Source of the DNA: Planctomycetota bacterium
Lineage (GTDB): Bacteria; Planctomycetota; B15-G4
Length of the DNA stretch: 48,270 nucleotides
Assembly: GCA_029259745.1 (NCBI GenBank)
Contig: JAJDEO010000045.1
Span: 1 to 48,270 of the forward strand
Reading direction: 5' to 3'
Shown here: positions 19,168 to 28,626 of the stretch, in pieces
How positions within the stretch are numbered: the stretch's first letter is position 1
How the letters are laid out: every line of letters begins with the position of its first letter
Notes under the pieces: model-generated
The model's input: only the letters and a program-made list of their open reading frames with translations
What the model was told of the DNA's origin: nothing
The model's database searches: none
Translations under genes and position numbers: made by a program

Positions 19168-20958
19168 ATGACTCGTGCCCTCTTCGCCCTCGCCGCGCTC
19201 GTCTCACTTGCCACGCCCAGCATGGCGCAGGTCGTCAGCACGTCCGGCAACAAGGCCCCGTCCCTCTCGACGCTGCCGAAACTCCCTGCGATGACGGCCG
19301 ACAGCCCGCGCACGTCGCTGCTGTTCGCCGACCGTTTCGAGTCGGCGCAGACCAACTTCGGCGCGGCCTTCGTCGGCGGATCGGCGTCCCCCGTCAAGCA
19401 CACCATCGACACGGCCCTCACGGGCACTGGCTTCGTCGAGCCGATCGAGTACCAGTTGCCCGACGACTATTCGAGCTCGCCGTCGTTCCGTCCGCTCGTC
19501 GTCGCCTACCACGGCTTCGGCGCCTCGGCCGCGAGCGTCTCGAGTCAGTCGACGATCGATGAGGAGTGCAACGCGCGCGGGTGGCTCTATCTCTCGGTGA
19601 CCGGACTCGACGACAAGCTCTTCGGCTCCGAGATCTGCCAGCAGCACATCGAGACCGCGATCGCGTGGATGATCAACCAGTTCCGCGTCGACGAAGAGCG
19701 GATCTACATGGTCGGATTCTCGATGGGCGCCGGAGTGGTGTCGAACTTCGCGAGTCGTCATCGGGAGAGCGACGGCCTCATGGTCGCCGCCGTCGGGCTC
19801 GTCTCCGGCTCCTACGACTGGGTCCTCACGCACGCCATCGACGCCGGCGTGCAGCCGTGGCTCGAGCACCCGCTGAACTTCGGCGGCACACCGGCCACCG
19901 AACTGCTCAGCTATCGCAGCGCCGGGGGCCTGTCGTTCCAACAGGGCACCTACCCGCCCTTCCCCGGGACGCACGACGAGACCTTCGCCTTGGCGGCCGT
20001 GAACCTCGCTGACATCCCGTCGTACATCACCTGGGACACGGGCGACACGCTCGTCGAGCTCCCCTCGCAGAGCACGACGCTCGTCGATGAGCTCAACTCG
20101 CGCGGCGGGACGCTCGTCGCCGCGCCCACGTCCGGAACGGTCGACGGTTCAGGGAAGCCCGCGACACACTCGTGGGCCGTGCTCGACGAGGCCGCCATGT
20201 GCGACTTCTTCGACGGGCGGGTCGTCGACCGCGCGCCGCGCAGCATCTGGACTCTCGTCGCAGAACCACGCTCGGTGGCCTGGCTCGACGTCCACCCACA
20301 TGACGACGCGTTCGCGCTCGTCCATGCCGTCAGCGACATCGCGAACGACCGCGTCACGCTGTCCGACAACCAGGGTGCCCAGCGCATCTACGTCGACACC
20401 GACCAGGTGGGCCTCTCGTTCCCGGCTCGGCTCATCGCCGACAACGCGGGAAGCGAGCCGTCGTTCGCGCTGCTGCGCGGTGAGATCTCGCGTGTGACGA
20501 ACAGCGCCAACGGCTCCGACGTCGCGCTGCCCGAGTACGACGGAACCGGCGACGGCACGGGAGCCATCATCCCGCCCGCCGGAACGGTGGACATCACGGC
20601 CTTGGCCGGCTCGTGGGGCGCGAGCCTCGCCATCACGCCCGATCCGACGCTTCCCGGCGGCGTGATCGAGCTCCGGCTCACGACCGACCCCGTCGACCCG
20701 GCGGCCGTCCTGATCATCGGCCTCGTGGACGAGTACCTCACGTTCCCGAACGGCACGCATCTGAACGTGTCGCTCGGGCCCCCGTCGGTGTTCCTGCCGC
20801 TGCCGCTCAACGGATCGGGCACGCTGGCATTTCCGGGAAACATGCCCGCCGGTGAGCCCTCGGTCAGCGGATTCCGGTTCCTGATGCAGGCGCTCGTTCT
20901 GGATGCCGACGCCCCGGGGGCCACGTCGTCGAATCCGGTTGCACTCGACGTCGACTAA
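19168..20958 (+). CDS. Secreted alpha/beta-hydrolase esterase, PHB-depolymerase-like (paralogue 1)
   Basis: The protein has 596 residues with signal peptide ALFALAALVSLATPSMAQ. The hydrolase domain runs from about 85 to 355: oxyanion-region YHGFG at 114-118, nucleophile elbow GFSMG with Ser185, probable acid Asp294 in TWDTGDTLV, and probable base His335 in THSWAVLDE. The layout matches the secreted PHB-depolymerase/feruloyl-esterase-like (LpqC-type) group. The remaining 240 residues are beta-rich and unrecognised; they may bind a polymer. It is paralogous to the next gene over the full length. The start is the ATG at 19168; longer in-frame extension lacks a signal sequence. The substrate is unknown; a polyester or an esterified polysaccharide is plausible. 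Confidence 0.85.
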   Translation: MTRALFALAALVSLATPSMAQVVSTSGNKAPSLSTLPKLPAMTADSPRTSLLFADRFESAQTNFGAAFVGGSASPVKHTIDTALTGTGFVEPIEYQLPDDYSSSPSFRPLVVAYHGFGASAASVSSQSTIDEECNARGWLYLSVTGLDDKLFGSEICQQHIETAIAWMINQFRVDEERIYMVGFSMGAGVVSNFASRHRESDGLMVAAVGLVSGSYDWVLTHAIDAGVQPWLEHPLNFGGTPATELLSYRSAGGLSFQQGTYPPFPGTHDETFALAAVNLADIPSYITWDTGDTLVELPSQSTTLVDELNSRGGTLVAAPTSGTVDGSGKPATHSWAVLDEAAMCDFFDGRVVDRAPRSIWTLVAEPRSVAWLDVHPHDDAFALVHAVSDIANDRVTLSDNQGAQRIYVDTDQVGLSFPARLIADNAGSEPSFALLRGEISRVTNSANGSDVALPEYDGTGDGTGAIIPPAGTVDITALAGSWGASLAITPDPTLPGGVIELRLTTDPVDPAAVLIIGLVDEYLTFPNGTHLNVSLGPPSVFLPLPLNGSGTLAFPGNMPAGEPSVSGFRFLMQALVLDADAPGATSSNPVALDVD

Positions 20959-21228
20959 CGCCGCCTTCTCTAGCGAAACGGCACTCAGGAAGCGCATCGT
21001 CGTCGTCGCGGCACGGATCCGCCGTCATGACTTCACGCCCGCTGAACGCCTTCGCTTGTCACAAACTGCGACACTCGTTCAGTTTGAGACCGATTCGCTC
21101 TTCTGCAAAGACCAAGTTCCCGCTTACCGAACGTGGCACAGAAGCGAAAAGACGACTAATATTGCCCTGTCAAGTAGGGAGTCAGGGTCCCCGCTCGACC
21201 CTCTCCCCGAACAGAGGACACACCTTCG

Positions 21229-23100
21229 ATGTATGCACCGATGAAGCGTGCTTTGATCGCCATCATCGTCGTAGGCAGCACCGTGACGGCTCAGGCCGCG
21301 CGACAAGCCTCCGCCGATTCAGCCGACGCGTGGACACGCGCCGACATTGCCGCCATGGAAGCAGAGACCATGGCGCGTGTCCGTGCCGTGCAGGGGGATC
21401 AAGCGCTCCCGCCCATGCCTCCTCTCGGAGAGAGTCCGCGCCTCGACGACCTCGGTGACGCCGACCGGCAGTACACGCCGTCGCGCGAAGCCCAGGCCTA
21501 CCTCACAGGAGATGGCGGCGCGACGCTCGTCGAGAAGATCCTCGGCACCGAGTTCACGGGCACGTCGTTCTTCGAGTTCATGCAGTACCAGCTGCCGACG
21601 AGCTACGACGACCTAGCGCCTGAGGGCCACCCACTCGTCATCGCCTATCACGGCTACGCGGGCTCGCACCAGAGCACGTCGTTGCAGTCCACGATCCACC
21701 TCGAGTGTGAGAACCGTGGCTGGATCTACATGGCGCCCATAGGCCTCGACAGCCACTTCTTCGGCCCGCCGGTCACGATGCAACACCTGCGCGCGGCCAT
21801 CGACTGGACGATCGACAACTTCAACGTCGACGAAGAGCGGATCTACATGGTCGGCTTCTCGATGGGCGCAGGCGTGAGCGCGAACTTCGCTGCGCGCCAC
21901 CGCGACCCGAACGATCTCATGCTCGCTGGCCTCGGCCTCGTGGGCGGCACGTACGACTGGACGCAGGAACACTCGCTCACCACGTCGGCGGTGCACTTCT
22001 ACATGGAGCACCCGCTCTGCTTCGCCGGTCCGCCGTCGAGCGAGCTCTTCAAGTACCAGCAGGCGTCCACGCAGTACTTCGACCCAGGCACGTACACGCC
22101 GTCGACTCTGCCGGGCACGCGTCTCGACCACTTGTCGATGGGCATCAACCTCGGACATGTCCCCACCTTCGTGACGTGGGACACGGGTGACACGCTGCCG
22201 CAGGTACCGGCCGGAAACACGGCGCTCGTGAACCTCCTCACGGCCCAGGGCACGGACTTCGTCACCGATATCGTCACGGGAACGCCGACACCGCACTCCT
22301 GGTCGGTGCTCGACGAGGTCGCGCTCTTCGACTTCTTCGAAGGGCGGACTGCGATCCGCACGCCGCAGGATCTCACCGTGCTGACCGACGAGCCGACCAA
22401 TGCCTCGTACCTCAGCGTCACGCCTCGCAACACCGGGGCGTTCACGCGCATCGATGCCGAGTCGTTCGACCTCACCGGTGAGATCGTCATCGAGACGGTC
22501 ACGAACGTCGACGAGGCCATCGTCGACGTGCAGACCGCCGGGATCTCGGGCATCGCGCCCGTACGCCTCACGGCGACGTCCAACGACCTCGACGGCTTCA
22601 CGCTGCGCACGACGAACTACGACAGCATCCCGAGCTACAAGCTCGACCATTCGACGCAAGAACTCGTCAAGGGCACGCGTTCGGACCCGACCACCGACTC
22701 GGTCTTCATCGACATCGACGGCCTGACAACGCTCGACGCCGACGTGATCTCTGAGCCGTGGACGGCCAAGCTCTCGACGACACCGAACCCGGTGCCGATC
22801 GGCGACGCCATGCAGCTCGACCTCGACACCGACCTCGCGACGGACTTCGTGTTCCTCAACATCGGCTTCGAAGAGCTGTTGGTCCCGATCAAGGACGGCA
22901 ACAAGATGGTGGCATCGCCGCTCCCGCCGGCGATCCTGCTTTCGCTGCCCGTCGACGCCAACGGCGACCTGACGTTCCCGGCCGCGATTCCCAACGACAT
23001 GGCCTTCCAAGGTCTGTCGCTCTTCCTGCAGGCGGTGGCCATCGTTCCGGGCGGCGGCATCGGCCAGGTCTCGAACATGTGGGTCATGGACATCGAGTAA
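21229..23100 (+). CDS. Secreted alpha/beta-hydrolase esterase, PHB-depolymerase-like (paralogue 2)
   Basis: The protein has 623 residues with an N-terminal signal (ALIAIIVVGSTVTAQA). The hydrolase domain has YHGYAG (140-145), GFSMG with Ser211, Asp321 in TWDTGDTLP and His356 in PHSWSVLDE, each matching paralogue 1. DEERIYMVGFSMGAG is identical in the two proteins, and the underlying DNA is nearly identical over about 45 bases. The insert between signal peptide and hydrolase domain (about 25-105) is longer and helical-charged. The C-terminal 250 residues are again beta-rich. A GAGGA sequence 10 bases before the ATG at 21229 supports this start over the ATG at 21241. The 270-base upstream gap is lower in GC than its surroundings and suggests its own promoter. 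Confidence 0.85.
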   Translation: MYAPMKRALIAIIVVGSTVTAQAARQASADSADAWTRADIAAMEAETMARVRAVQGDQALPPMPPLGESPRLDDLGDADRQYTPSREAQAYLTGDGGATLVEKILGTEFTGTSFFEFMQYQLPTSYDDLAPEGHPLVIAYHGYAGSHQSTSLQSTIHLECENRGWIYMAPIGLDSHFFGPPVTMQHLRAAIDWTIDNFNVDEERIYMVGFSMGAGVSANFAARHRDPNDLMLAGLGLVGGTYDWTQEHSLTTSAVHFYMEHPLCFAGPPSSELFKYQQASTQYFDPGTYTPSTLPGTRLDHLSMGINLGHVPTFVTWDTGDTLPQVPAGNTALVNLLTAQGTDFVTDIVTGTPTPHSWSVLDEVALFDFFEGRTAIRTPQDLTVLTDEPTNASYLSVTPRNTGAFTRIDAESFDLTGEIVIETVTNVDEAIVDVQTAGISGIAPVRLTATSNDLDGFTLRTTNYDSIPSYKLDHSTQELVKGTRSDPTTDSVFIDIDGLTTLDADVISEPWTAKLSTTPNPVPIGDAMQLDLDTDLATDFVFLNIGFEELLVPIKDGNKMVASPLPPAILLSLPVDANGDLTFPAAIPNDMAFQGLSLFLQAVAIVPGGGIGQVSNMWVMDIE

Positions 23101-23162
23101 GGCTCTCGACGCTCGCTCGGTCGACGTGGTGAGATGAGGTCTCCCACGCTCGGCGAGTTCTG

Positions 23163-24125
23163 ATGCAGCAAGACGATTCCGTTCTCCATCGCGACGAGAT
23201 CCGCCCGTCGCACAAGGGTCTCTCGGTCTTCCACTACCTCGACGGTCTCGTCGGCGGAGCGGATCGACAGCTGGTCCGCAGAGCCTGCCGCGACGGCCTC
23301 ATCTGCGTCCACGGCGAACAGGTCCCCCCCACGCACACCCTGCGGTCCGGTGACGTCATCACCATGCGCATCGAGCCGGGCGCGCTGCGGCGGGCCCCGT
23401 CGCTCGCCGTCCGCCTGCTGCGCCAGGAAGACGACTGGGCGGTCGGATCGAAGCCAGCCGGACTGCCCTATGACGCGTCACGCCGCGGGGGGCCGTGCGC
23501 GATCGAGGCCGTGCGCGCGTTGATCGCCGAGAACGTGGCCGGCGACCCGCGCCCGCGCCCCGTCCATCGACTCGACAAGGACACCTCGGGCGTCGTCGTC
23601 GTCACCCTCAACCGCGCGACCGATGAGCGCTTCACCGAGGCGATGACGTCGGATCGCGCCCACGTCGTCTACTGGGGCCTGGTGCGCGGCGATGTCCGCG
23701 AAGACGAGGGCGTCATCGACGTGGCGCTCGGAAAGCGCCGCAAGGCCGACGTGCGGATGATCCCGATGCCCGAGCGCGGGACCCCGGCTCTGACGCGCTG
23801 GCGCGTCCTCGAGCGGCTCCGGGGCTTCACGGTGCTCGAACTGACGCCTCGTGCGGGTCGCAGCCACCAGGTCCGGGCCCACTGCGCGGCACTCGGGATG
23901 CCGATCGTCTGTGACGCCCTGTACCGCGAGGAGGAAACCCTGCTCCTCTCCCGGCTTAAGCTCGACTACCGCCCCAAGCGCGGACGCGCCGAGCGCCCGA
24001 TCCTCGCTCGTCCGGCCCTCCACGCGGCCCGCTTCGAGTTCGATGACATTCTGGTCGAGGCCGAGCTGCCCGAAGATCTCGAAGTCGCGATGACGCAGTT
24101 GCGACGGCTGCGCGGGATCGGCTAA
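23163..24125 (+). CDS. RluA-family pseudouridine synthase with S4-like N-terminus
   Basis: The protein has 320 residues. The N-terminal 75 residues (ADRQLVRRACRDGLICVHGE, then LRSGDVITM) look like an S4 RNA-binding domain. The catalytic domain carries the family motif HRLDKDTSGVVV with the nucleophile Asp138, followed by motif III around LELTPRAGRSHQVRAHCAAL. It should convert specific uridines to pseudouridine in 23S rRNA or tRNA. The target (RluC, RluD or other) cannot be fixed from motifs alone. The ATG at 23163 fits the S4 boundary. It ends 14 bases before rpmH, so a ribosome-related two-gene unit is likely. Confidence 0.93.
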   Translation: MQQDDSVLHRDEIRPSHKGLSVFHYLDGLVGGADRQLVRRACRDGLICVHGEQVPPTHTLRSGDVITMRIEPGALRRAPSLAVRLLRQEDDWAVGSKPAGLPYDASRRGGPCAIEAVRALIAENVAGDPRPRPVHRLDKDTSGVVVVTLNRATDERFTEAMTSDRAHVVYWGLVRGDVREDEGVIDVALGKRRKADVRMIPMPERGTPALTRWRVLERLRGFTVLELTPRAGRSHQVRAHCAALGMPIVCDALYREEETLLLSRLKLDYRPKRGRAERPILARPALHAARFEFDDILVEAELPEDLEVAMTQLRRLRGIG

Positions 24126-24139
24126 TCTCCGCGGTTGCC

Positions 24140-24271
24140 ATGAAGACAAAAATTCGCAACAGCAACGTAAAGCGCGCCAAGCGCCTCGGCTTCCGTGCGC
24201 GGATGAAGACGGCCAACGGACGTAAGATCATCCGCAACCGTCGTCGTCGCGGGCGCAAGTTCACGGTCTGA
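24140..24271 (+). CDS. rpmH: Large ribosomal subunit protein bL34, divergent N-terminus
   Basis: This is a 43-residue, very basic protein, too short for ordinary gene-length cut-offs. GFRARMKTANGRKIIRNR followed by RRRGRKFTV matches the bL34 core (GFR-x-RM...NGRK-x-x-x-RRR-x-KGRK). bL34 is a component of the large ribosomal subunit. The N-terminus is atypical: the usual KRTYQPS is replaced by KTKIRNS, while the N-x-KR-x-K-R continuation is kept. The gene lies 14 bases after a pseudouridine synthase. The common downstream partner rnpA, and dnaA or yidC, are absent: the next gene is a YgiQ-type protein 127 bases on. Assignment rests on the C-terminal two-thirds and is confident. Confidence 0.93.
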   Translation: MKTKIRNSNVKRAKRLGFRARMKTANGRKIIRNRRRRGRKFTV

Positions 24272-24398
24272 CGCGTCTGCCGTCAGGTTCCCGCTTGTTC
24301 CAGCACCGCTCGCCGCCGTCGTGCACGCCCTCGTCCGCCCATCCCGTGCGCCGAGCTGAGACACGGTCCGCCAAGACGGCGACCAGCTTCGGCAGGCG

Positions 24399-26429
24399 AT
24401 GAGCCCCGTCGTGCGCCAGCCGGCACCGGGCCCACGCCCGCTGCCGATGACGCGCGCGGAGATGACCGCGCGCGGGTGGGACGCCGCCGACGTCATCCTC
24501 GTGAGCGGCGATGCGTACATCGACCACCCCTCGTTTGCGGCGGCACTGATCGGTCGACGCCTCGAGCGCGCCGGCTGGCGGGTCGCGATCCTGGCCCAGC
24601 CGCCATGGAAGGACGTCGAAGCGTTCCGCGCCCTGGGCCGTCCGCGGCTCTTCTTCGGTGTCTCGGCCGGCAACATGGACTCCATGTTGAACCACTACAC
24701 GGCCAACCGTCTGCCGCGCTCCGACGACGCGTACACGCCAGGCGGACGAGCCGGCATGCGCCCCGATCGCGCCACGGCCGTCTACGCCCAGCGCTGTCGC
24801 GAGGCATTTCGAGGCGTGCCCGTGATCGCGGGCGGCGTCGAGGCCTCCCTGCGTCGGCTCGCCCACTACGATTACTGGTCCGACACCGTGAAGCCGTCGG
24901 TGATCTTGAGCTCCAAGGCCGACCTCATCGTGTTCGGCATGGGCGAGACAGCTGCGCTCGAGATCGCGCAGCGCCTCCATGCCGGCGAACCCGTCGCCGA
25001 CCTCACCGACATCCGCGGCACGGCCTACATGCTCGGCGGCGCCAAGCCTTTGCCCGCCTTCGCCGAACGCATGCTCGCCAAGGGCACGCCTGACCCGACT
25101 TCCACGCCGCGCAGCCCCGGCCCCGACGGCGCCACGGCCGAGCTGCCGTCGTTCGAGGACGTACGCGAAGACAAGCGCGCCTTCTCGATCGCGACGCGCA
25201 CGATCCATCGCGAGTCGAACCCGTTCAACGCGCGTCGCCTCGTCCAGCGCCACGGCGACCGGCTCGTCGTCCAGAACCCGCCGTCGATGCCGCTCGACGA
25301 GGCGGAGATGGACACGACCTACGACGCACCGTTCACGCGGCGCCCGCACCCGTCGTACCGCGACGACATCCCTGCCGCGACGATGATCCAGGACAGCGTG
25401 ACGATCATGCGTGGCTGCTTCGGCGGCTGTTCGTTCTGCTCGATCACGACGCACCAAGGGCGCGTGATCCAATCGCGCAGCCAGGAGTCGGTGATCAACG
25501 AGATCGACACGATGGCCGCGGCGCCCGACTTCAAGGGTCAGATCAGCGACATCGGCGGACCGACGGCGAACATGTACCAGATGCGCTGCACCGAGCCCGA
25601 GGCGGAAGCCAAGTGCCATCGGCTGTCGTGCGTCTTCCCGACGATCTGCCGACACCTCGGCACCGATCACACGCCCACGATCGAGCTGATGCGCAAGGCC
25701 CGCGAACGTCCCGGCGTGAACAAGGTGCGCATCGCGTCAGGCGTGCGCATGGACCTCGCCGCGCGTTCGCCGGAGTACTTGCGCGAACTCGCCCAGCACC
25801 ATGTCGGCGGCCAGCTCAAGGTAGCCCCCGAACACGTCTCCGAACGCGTCCTCGCGGCGATGAAGAAGCCGCCGCAGAAGAGCTTCGAGGACTTCGCCGA
25901 GCAGTTCGACAAGGCCAGCCGCGAGGTCGGCAAGGAGCAGTACCTGATCCCGTACTTCATCGCGGGTCACCCCGGCTCCGAGATCGAAGACATGATCGAG
26001 CTCGCCCTGTTCCTCAAGGGTGCCGGGTACAAGCCGCGCCAGGTCCAAGACTTCATCCCCGCACCGATGGACCTCGCGGCGTCGATCTACCACACCGGCC
26101 TCGACCCCCACACGCTCGAACCCACGCCGGTCGCGCGCAAACTCAAAGACCGCAAGATGCAGCGCGCGCTGATGCAGTTCTTCGTCCCCGAGAACTGGTT
26201 CCTCGTGCGCGACGCTCTCGAGCAAGCCGGGCGCACGGACCTCATCGGCGACGGCCCCGAGTGTCTGATCAAGGCGCATCCGCCGAAGGAAGCCAAGGAA
26301 GCGCGCGCCAAGCGAGCGCCCAAGGACTTCGGGAAGTACGTGCACCAAGATCGACTCGGAACGGGGAAGGGACGCAAGAGCCCCAAGCGCGTCGGTCGTC
26401 GCGGACAGCAAGGCCGCAAGCCCGGGTGA
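24399..26429 (+). CDS. YgiQ-family radical SAM protein
   Basis: The protein has 676 residues. The N-terminal third ([20 protein letters not shown] and [14 protein letters not shown]) is the domain typical of YgiQ proteins. The [4Fe-4S]-SAM binding motif is C340-x3-C344-x2-C347 within [19 protein letters not shown]. Downstream family signatures include [24 protein letters not shown] and [11 protein letters not shown], and the tail is Lys/Arg-rich and likely disordered. The family has no established reaction, though it is widespread. The start at ATG 24399 leaves about 16 unconserved residues before the PLPMTRAEM segment; a start at 24447 is possible. It is followed by a 723-base gap without genes. 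Confidence 0.93.
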   Translation: MSPVVRQPAPGPRPLPMTRAEMTARGWDAADVILVSGDAYIDHPSFAAALIGRRLERAGWRVAILAQPPWKDVEAFRALGRPRLFFGVSAGNMDSMLNHYTANRLPRSDDAYTPGGRAGMRPDRATAVYAQRCREAFRGVPVIAGGVEASLRRLAHYDYWSDTVKPSVILSSKADLIVFGMGETAALEIAQRLHAGEPVADLTDIRGTAYMLGGAKPLPAFAERMLAKGTPDPTSTPRSPGPDGATAELPSFEDVREDKRAFSIATRTIHRESNPFNARRLVQRHGDRLVVQNPPSMPLDEAEMDTTYDAPFTRRPHPSYRDDIPAATMIQDSVTIMRGCFGGCSFCSITTHQGRVIQSRSQESVINEIDTMAAAPDFKGQISDIGGPTANMYQMRCTEPEAEAKCHRLSCVFPTICRHLGTDHTPTIELMRKARERPGVNKVRIASGVRMDLAARSPEYLRELAQHHVGGQLKVAPEHVSERVLAAMKKPPQKSFEDFAEQFDKASREVGKEQYLIPYFIAGHPGSEIEDMIELALFLKGAGYKPRQVQDFIPAPMDLAASIYHTGLDPHTLEPTPVARKLKDRKMQRALMQFFVPENWFLVRDALEQAGRTDLIGDGPECLIKAHPPKEAKEARAKRAPKDFGKYVHQDRLGTGKGRKSPKRVGRRGQQGRKPG

Positions 26430-27152
26430 TGTACGGCGATCGGTGAGCGCCGGCCCGCGCGCCGCAATGCGCGGGACGCGTCGTCGGATCGTGTCTCGCG
26501 CGGGGACGCGGGCGCCGAGCCCGGGTATCTCGCCTGCGCCCAAGCCTTTCGCTGACTTCGGCAGGCGAGTCGAGCCGGCCGTCCTCAACCGACACATCCG
26601 TGCAGCGACCCTGTCGTCGCCGGAGCACCTCGCTCGTAGACGCGACACGCGTCTCGACGAACGCACCTGAGACACGAACTCCATGAGGCGGCTTGGTGAT
26701 CCGCGCTCCTCGCAGGTGCCGCGACGGGCGTTGACACTGCCGTCCGAAGCGCTGCGCAGCTCTCCGAACGAACGCTGCGACTCCGCGGACGAGCTCCGCG
26801 ACGTCGACGTGCATGCGCGGTGTCGCGCGCTTCCGAGCGATCCACGTCGCGATCACGCTCACGTAACTCACACATCCGCGATCCGGGCGAATGTGTTTGG
26901 TGTGAACAGCGCGCGCATCGCCATGATCAAGTTCGTCTCCACCGCCATCCTCATGGCAGCCCGCTCGCACAGCGCGTCTTCTCGGAGCGAGCAGGTCTAA
27001 CGCGACCGGGCCAAAACCCGAAGTGATCGTCGTCGCAGACAGCGGGAATCGCACGATCACCGCACTCGCGTTCACGACGTTCTCGTGACCGACCGCACTC
27101 CATCATCTTGATCGGCTCGTCCTGGGCACCACCTCCCGCGCGGAGGCGACGC
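26430..27152. other. 723-base region without a recognisable gene
   Basis: Several reading frames cross this gap but none has a domain, signal peptide or plausible start site, and their composition is Arg/Ser-rich as in shadow frames. The region contains an inverted repeat, CTCGCCTGC at 26529-26537 with GCAGGCGAG at 26561-26569, and a short palindrome TCACGA/TCGTGA at 27072-27088. GC content falls between about 26870 and 27110. It could be a decayed gene, an unannotated RNA or a remnant of a mobile element. Confidence 0.45.
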
Positions 27153-27941
27153 TCAGGGCGTAGCCGCACCCGGGTTCGCGCGTTCGCGCAGCTTCGCGTA
27201 CTTCAGGAAGACGTAGAAGGCTCCGACCGTCGCAACGACGAACCCGCGCCAGCCGTCAAGAACACCGAGGCGCAGGAAGTACATGCGGACGAAGCGCGCC
27301 GGCGGGCGCGTGAGAAGTTTGAAGAGCGAGGCGCGCTCGCCTTGCTCGAGGCGACGCGCGACCATGATGTCCGTGTAGGAGTTCACCTTCTCGAGGTGGT
27401 GCCCGAGGTTGCGATACGGGCGGTGGTTCAAGCGTCCCGCGAGGCGCGCCGTCGAGCCTTCGACCTCGAGATGGTCGTGGGGATCGACACCGCCCCACTG
27501 GGCCAGGTCGCGGCGTACGAGGCGCAGGCGCCACTCGGGCGACCAGCCGCCGTGGTCGATCCAGTCACCGAGGTAGTGTGTGCGGCGGTTGACCTCGTGA
27601 CCGACGGGATCGCCGCGCTCGAAAGGCCGCGCGAGCACCGCGCGCACGGCCGCGCGCAGGTCCTCGTCGAGCCACTCGTCGGCGTCGAGGCAGAGCACCC
27701 AGGGCTCGCGGGCGGCCGCGAGGGCGAGTTGCTTCTGGCGCACGTGCCCGAGAAACGGCTGGATGACGACCTCGGCGCCCGCAGCACGCGCGATCTCGGC
27801 CGTGGCGTCCGTGCTCTCGGAGTCGACGACGACGAGCTGCGTGGCGAGCTCGGACACCGACGCGAGGCAGCGCGGGAGGTTTTGCTCCTCGTCCCGCGTG
27901 ATGATGCACACGGCGAGGCCGGGACGCGCCGGACTGCTCAT
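27153..27941 (-). CDS. Glycosyltransferase family 2 (WaaE/KdtX-like)
   Basis: The protein has 262 residues, a compact GT-A fold enzyme. It opens with LAVCIITRDEEQNLPRCL, the typical GT2 first strand. The nucleotide-binding acidic motif LDADEW is at 85-90, and EWRLRLVRRDLAQWGG (about 147-162) matches the beta-1,4-glucosyltransferase WaaE/KdtX group. The last 45 residues contain a hydrophobic stretch (WRGFVVATVGAFYVFLKYAK) that would bind the membrane. It probably adds a hexose to the core of lipopolysaccharide or another envelope glycan. The start is the ATG at 27941; a longer frame has no GT2 similarity. It is divergent from the operon at 28147. Confidence 0.87.
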   Translation of the reverse strand: MSSPARPGLAVCIITRDEEQNLPRCLASVSELATQLVVVDSESTDATAEIARAAGAEVVIQPFLGHVRQKQLALAAAREPWVLCLDADEWLDEDLRAAVRAVLARPFERGDPVGHEVNRRTHYLGDWIDHGGWSPEWRLRLVRRDLAQWGGVDPHDHLEVEGSTARLAGRLNHRPYRNLGHHLEKVNSYTDIMVARRLEQGERASLFKLLTRPPARFVRMYFLRLGVLDGWRGFVVATVGAFYVFLKYAKLRERANPGAATP

Positions 27942-28146
27942 CGGCACGGCTCCGGCCCACGCGACGACATCCGGCGGCGGTGGCGATCCCCGTTCTGCGG
28001 CATGTGGCGATGATGGACACCCCGGGACGCCACGGCAAGCGCTGCGTCGCGTCGTACCCGGCCGCTTCGGTACAATCGTCCGCCGTCCCTCGCCCCCGCG
28101 CCCGTGTCGCCCGGGGGCGACCGCCGATCGCCCTGCCCCGAGCCGC

Positions 28147-28626
28147 ATGGACGCCACATCGTCGTCTCCGACCCCTGCGGACGCCCACGCGTGGCGCGTT
28201 CACCCGGCGGCCGATCATCCGGCGCGCACGGCCGTCGTCGTGCTCGTGCTCGTGCTCGCGGCGCTGACCTGCGCACGCTGGAGCGAGAGTGCGATCGTGG
28301 GCTGGATCGCGTTCGGCGTGCTCGCCGCGAGCCTGCGGGCCTACTTCCTCCCCTGTCACTACGAAATCGACGACGACGGAGTTCACGAGGACGGCCTCTG
28401 GGGCCCGCGCCGCACGCTGCCGTGGAGCGCGGTCCGACGCGTCGCACTCGATCCGCGCGGCGTGGTCGTTTCGCCGCGTGCGACCCTCTCGCGCTGGCTT
28501 CCCGACCGCGGCGTCTACCTGCGCACGCGCGGCAAGACGCAGCGCGCAGCCGTGCTCGCGGCCGTCGAGGCGCGCGCCGAGCTACCCACCGACAACGCGC
28601 TGCCCGAAGGGGTCACGGCGTCATGA
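28147..28626 (+). CDS. Small membrane protein with PH-like domain; first gene of the ATPase operon
   Basis: The protein has 159 residues. Two hydrophobic helices (AVVVLVLVLAALT at about 29-41 and IVGWIAFGVLAASLRAYFL at about 50-68) precede a soluble beta-rich part. That part includes HYEIDDDGVHEDGLWGPRRTLPWSAVRRVAL, a typical bacterial PH-like arrangement in which G-x-x-x-x-x-PW-x-x-V recurs; no more precise family is recognised. The start is the ATG at 28147. Its stop overlaps the next start (ATGA at 28623-28626), so it is translationally linked to the following 108-residue protein. A role in membrane anchoring or regulation of the operon's complex is possible but speculative. Confidence 0.7.
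   Translation: MDATSSSPTPADAHAWRVHPAADHPARTAVVVLVLVLAALTCARWSESAIVGWIAFGVLAASLRAYFLPCHYEIDDDGVHEDGLWGPRRTLPWSAVRRVALDPRGVVVSPRATLSRWLPDRGVYLRTRGKTQRAAVLAAVEARAELPTDNALPEGVTAS

Noticed and set aside
21120..21165. Possible promoter with TAATAT (21157-21162) before the second esterase
   Set aside because: The -10-like sequence is good but the hexamers 16-18 bases upstream (for example TGGCAC) match the -35 consensus poorly, so I did not list it as a feature.
26683..27000. A 105-residue open frame in the gene-free gap
   Set aside because: Composition is Ser/Arg-rich as in shadow frames, with no domain, signal peptide or ribosome-binding site, and it crosses a palindrome.
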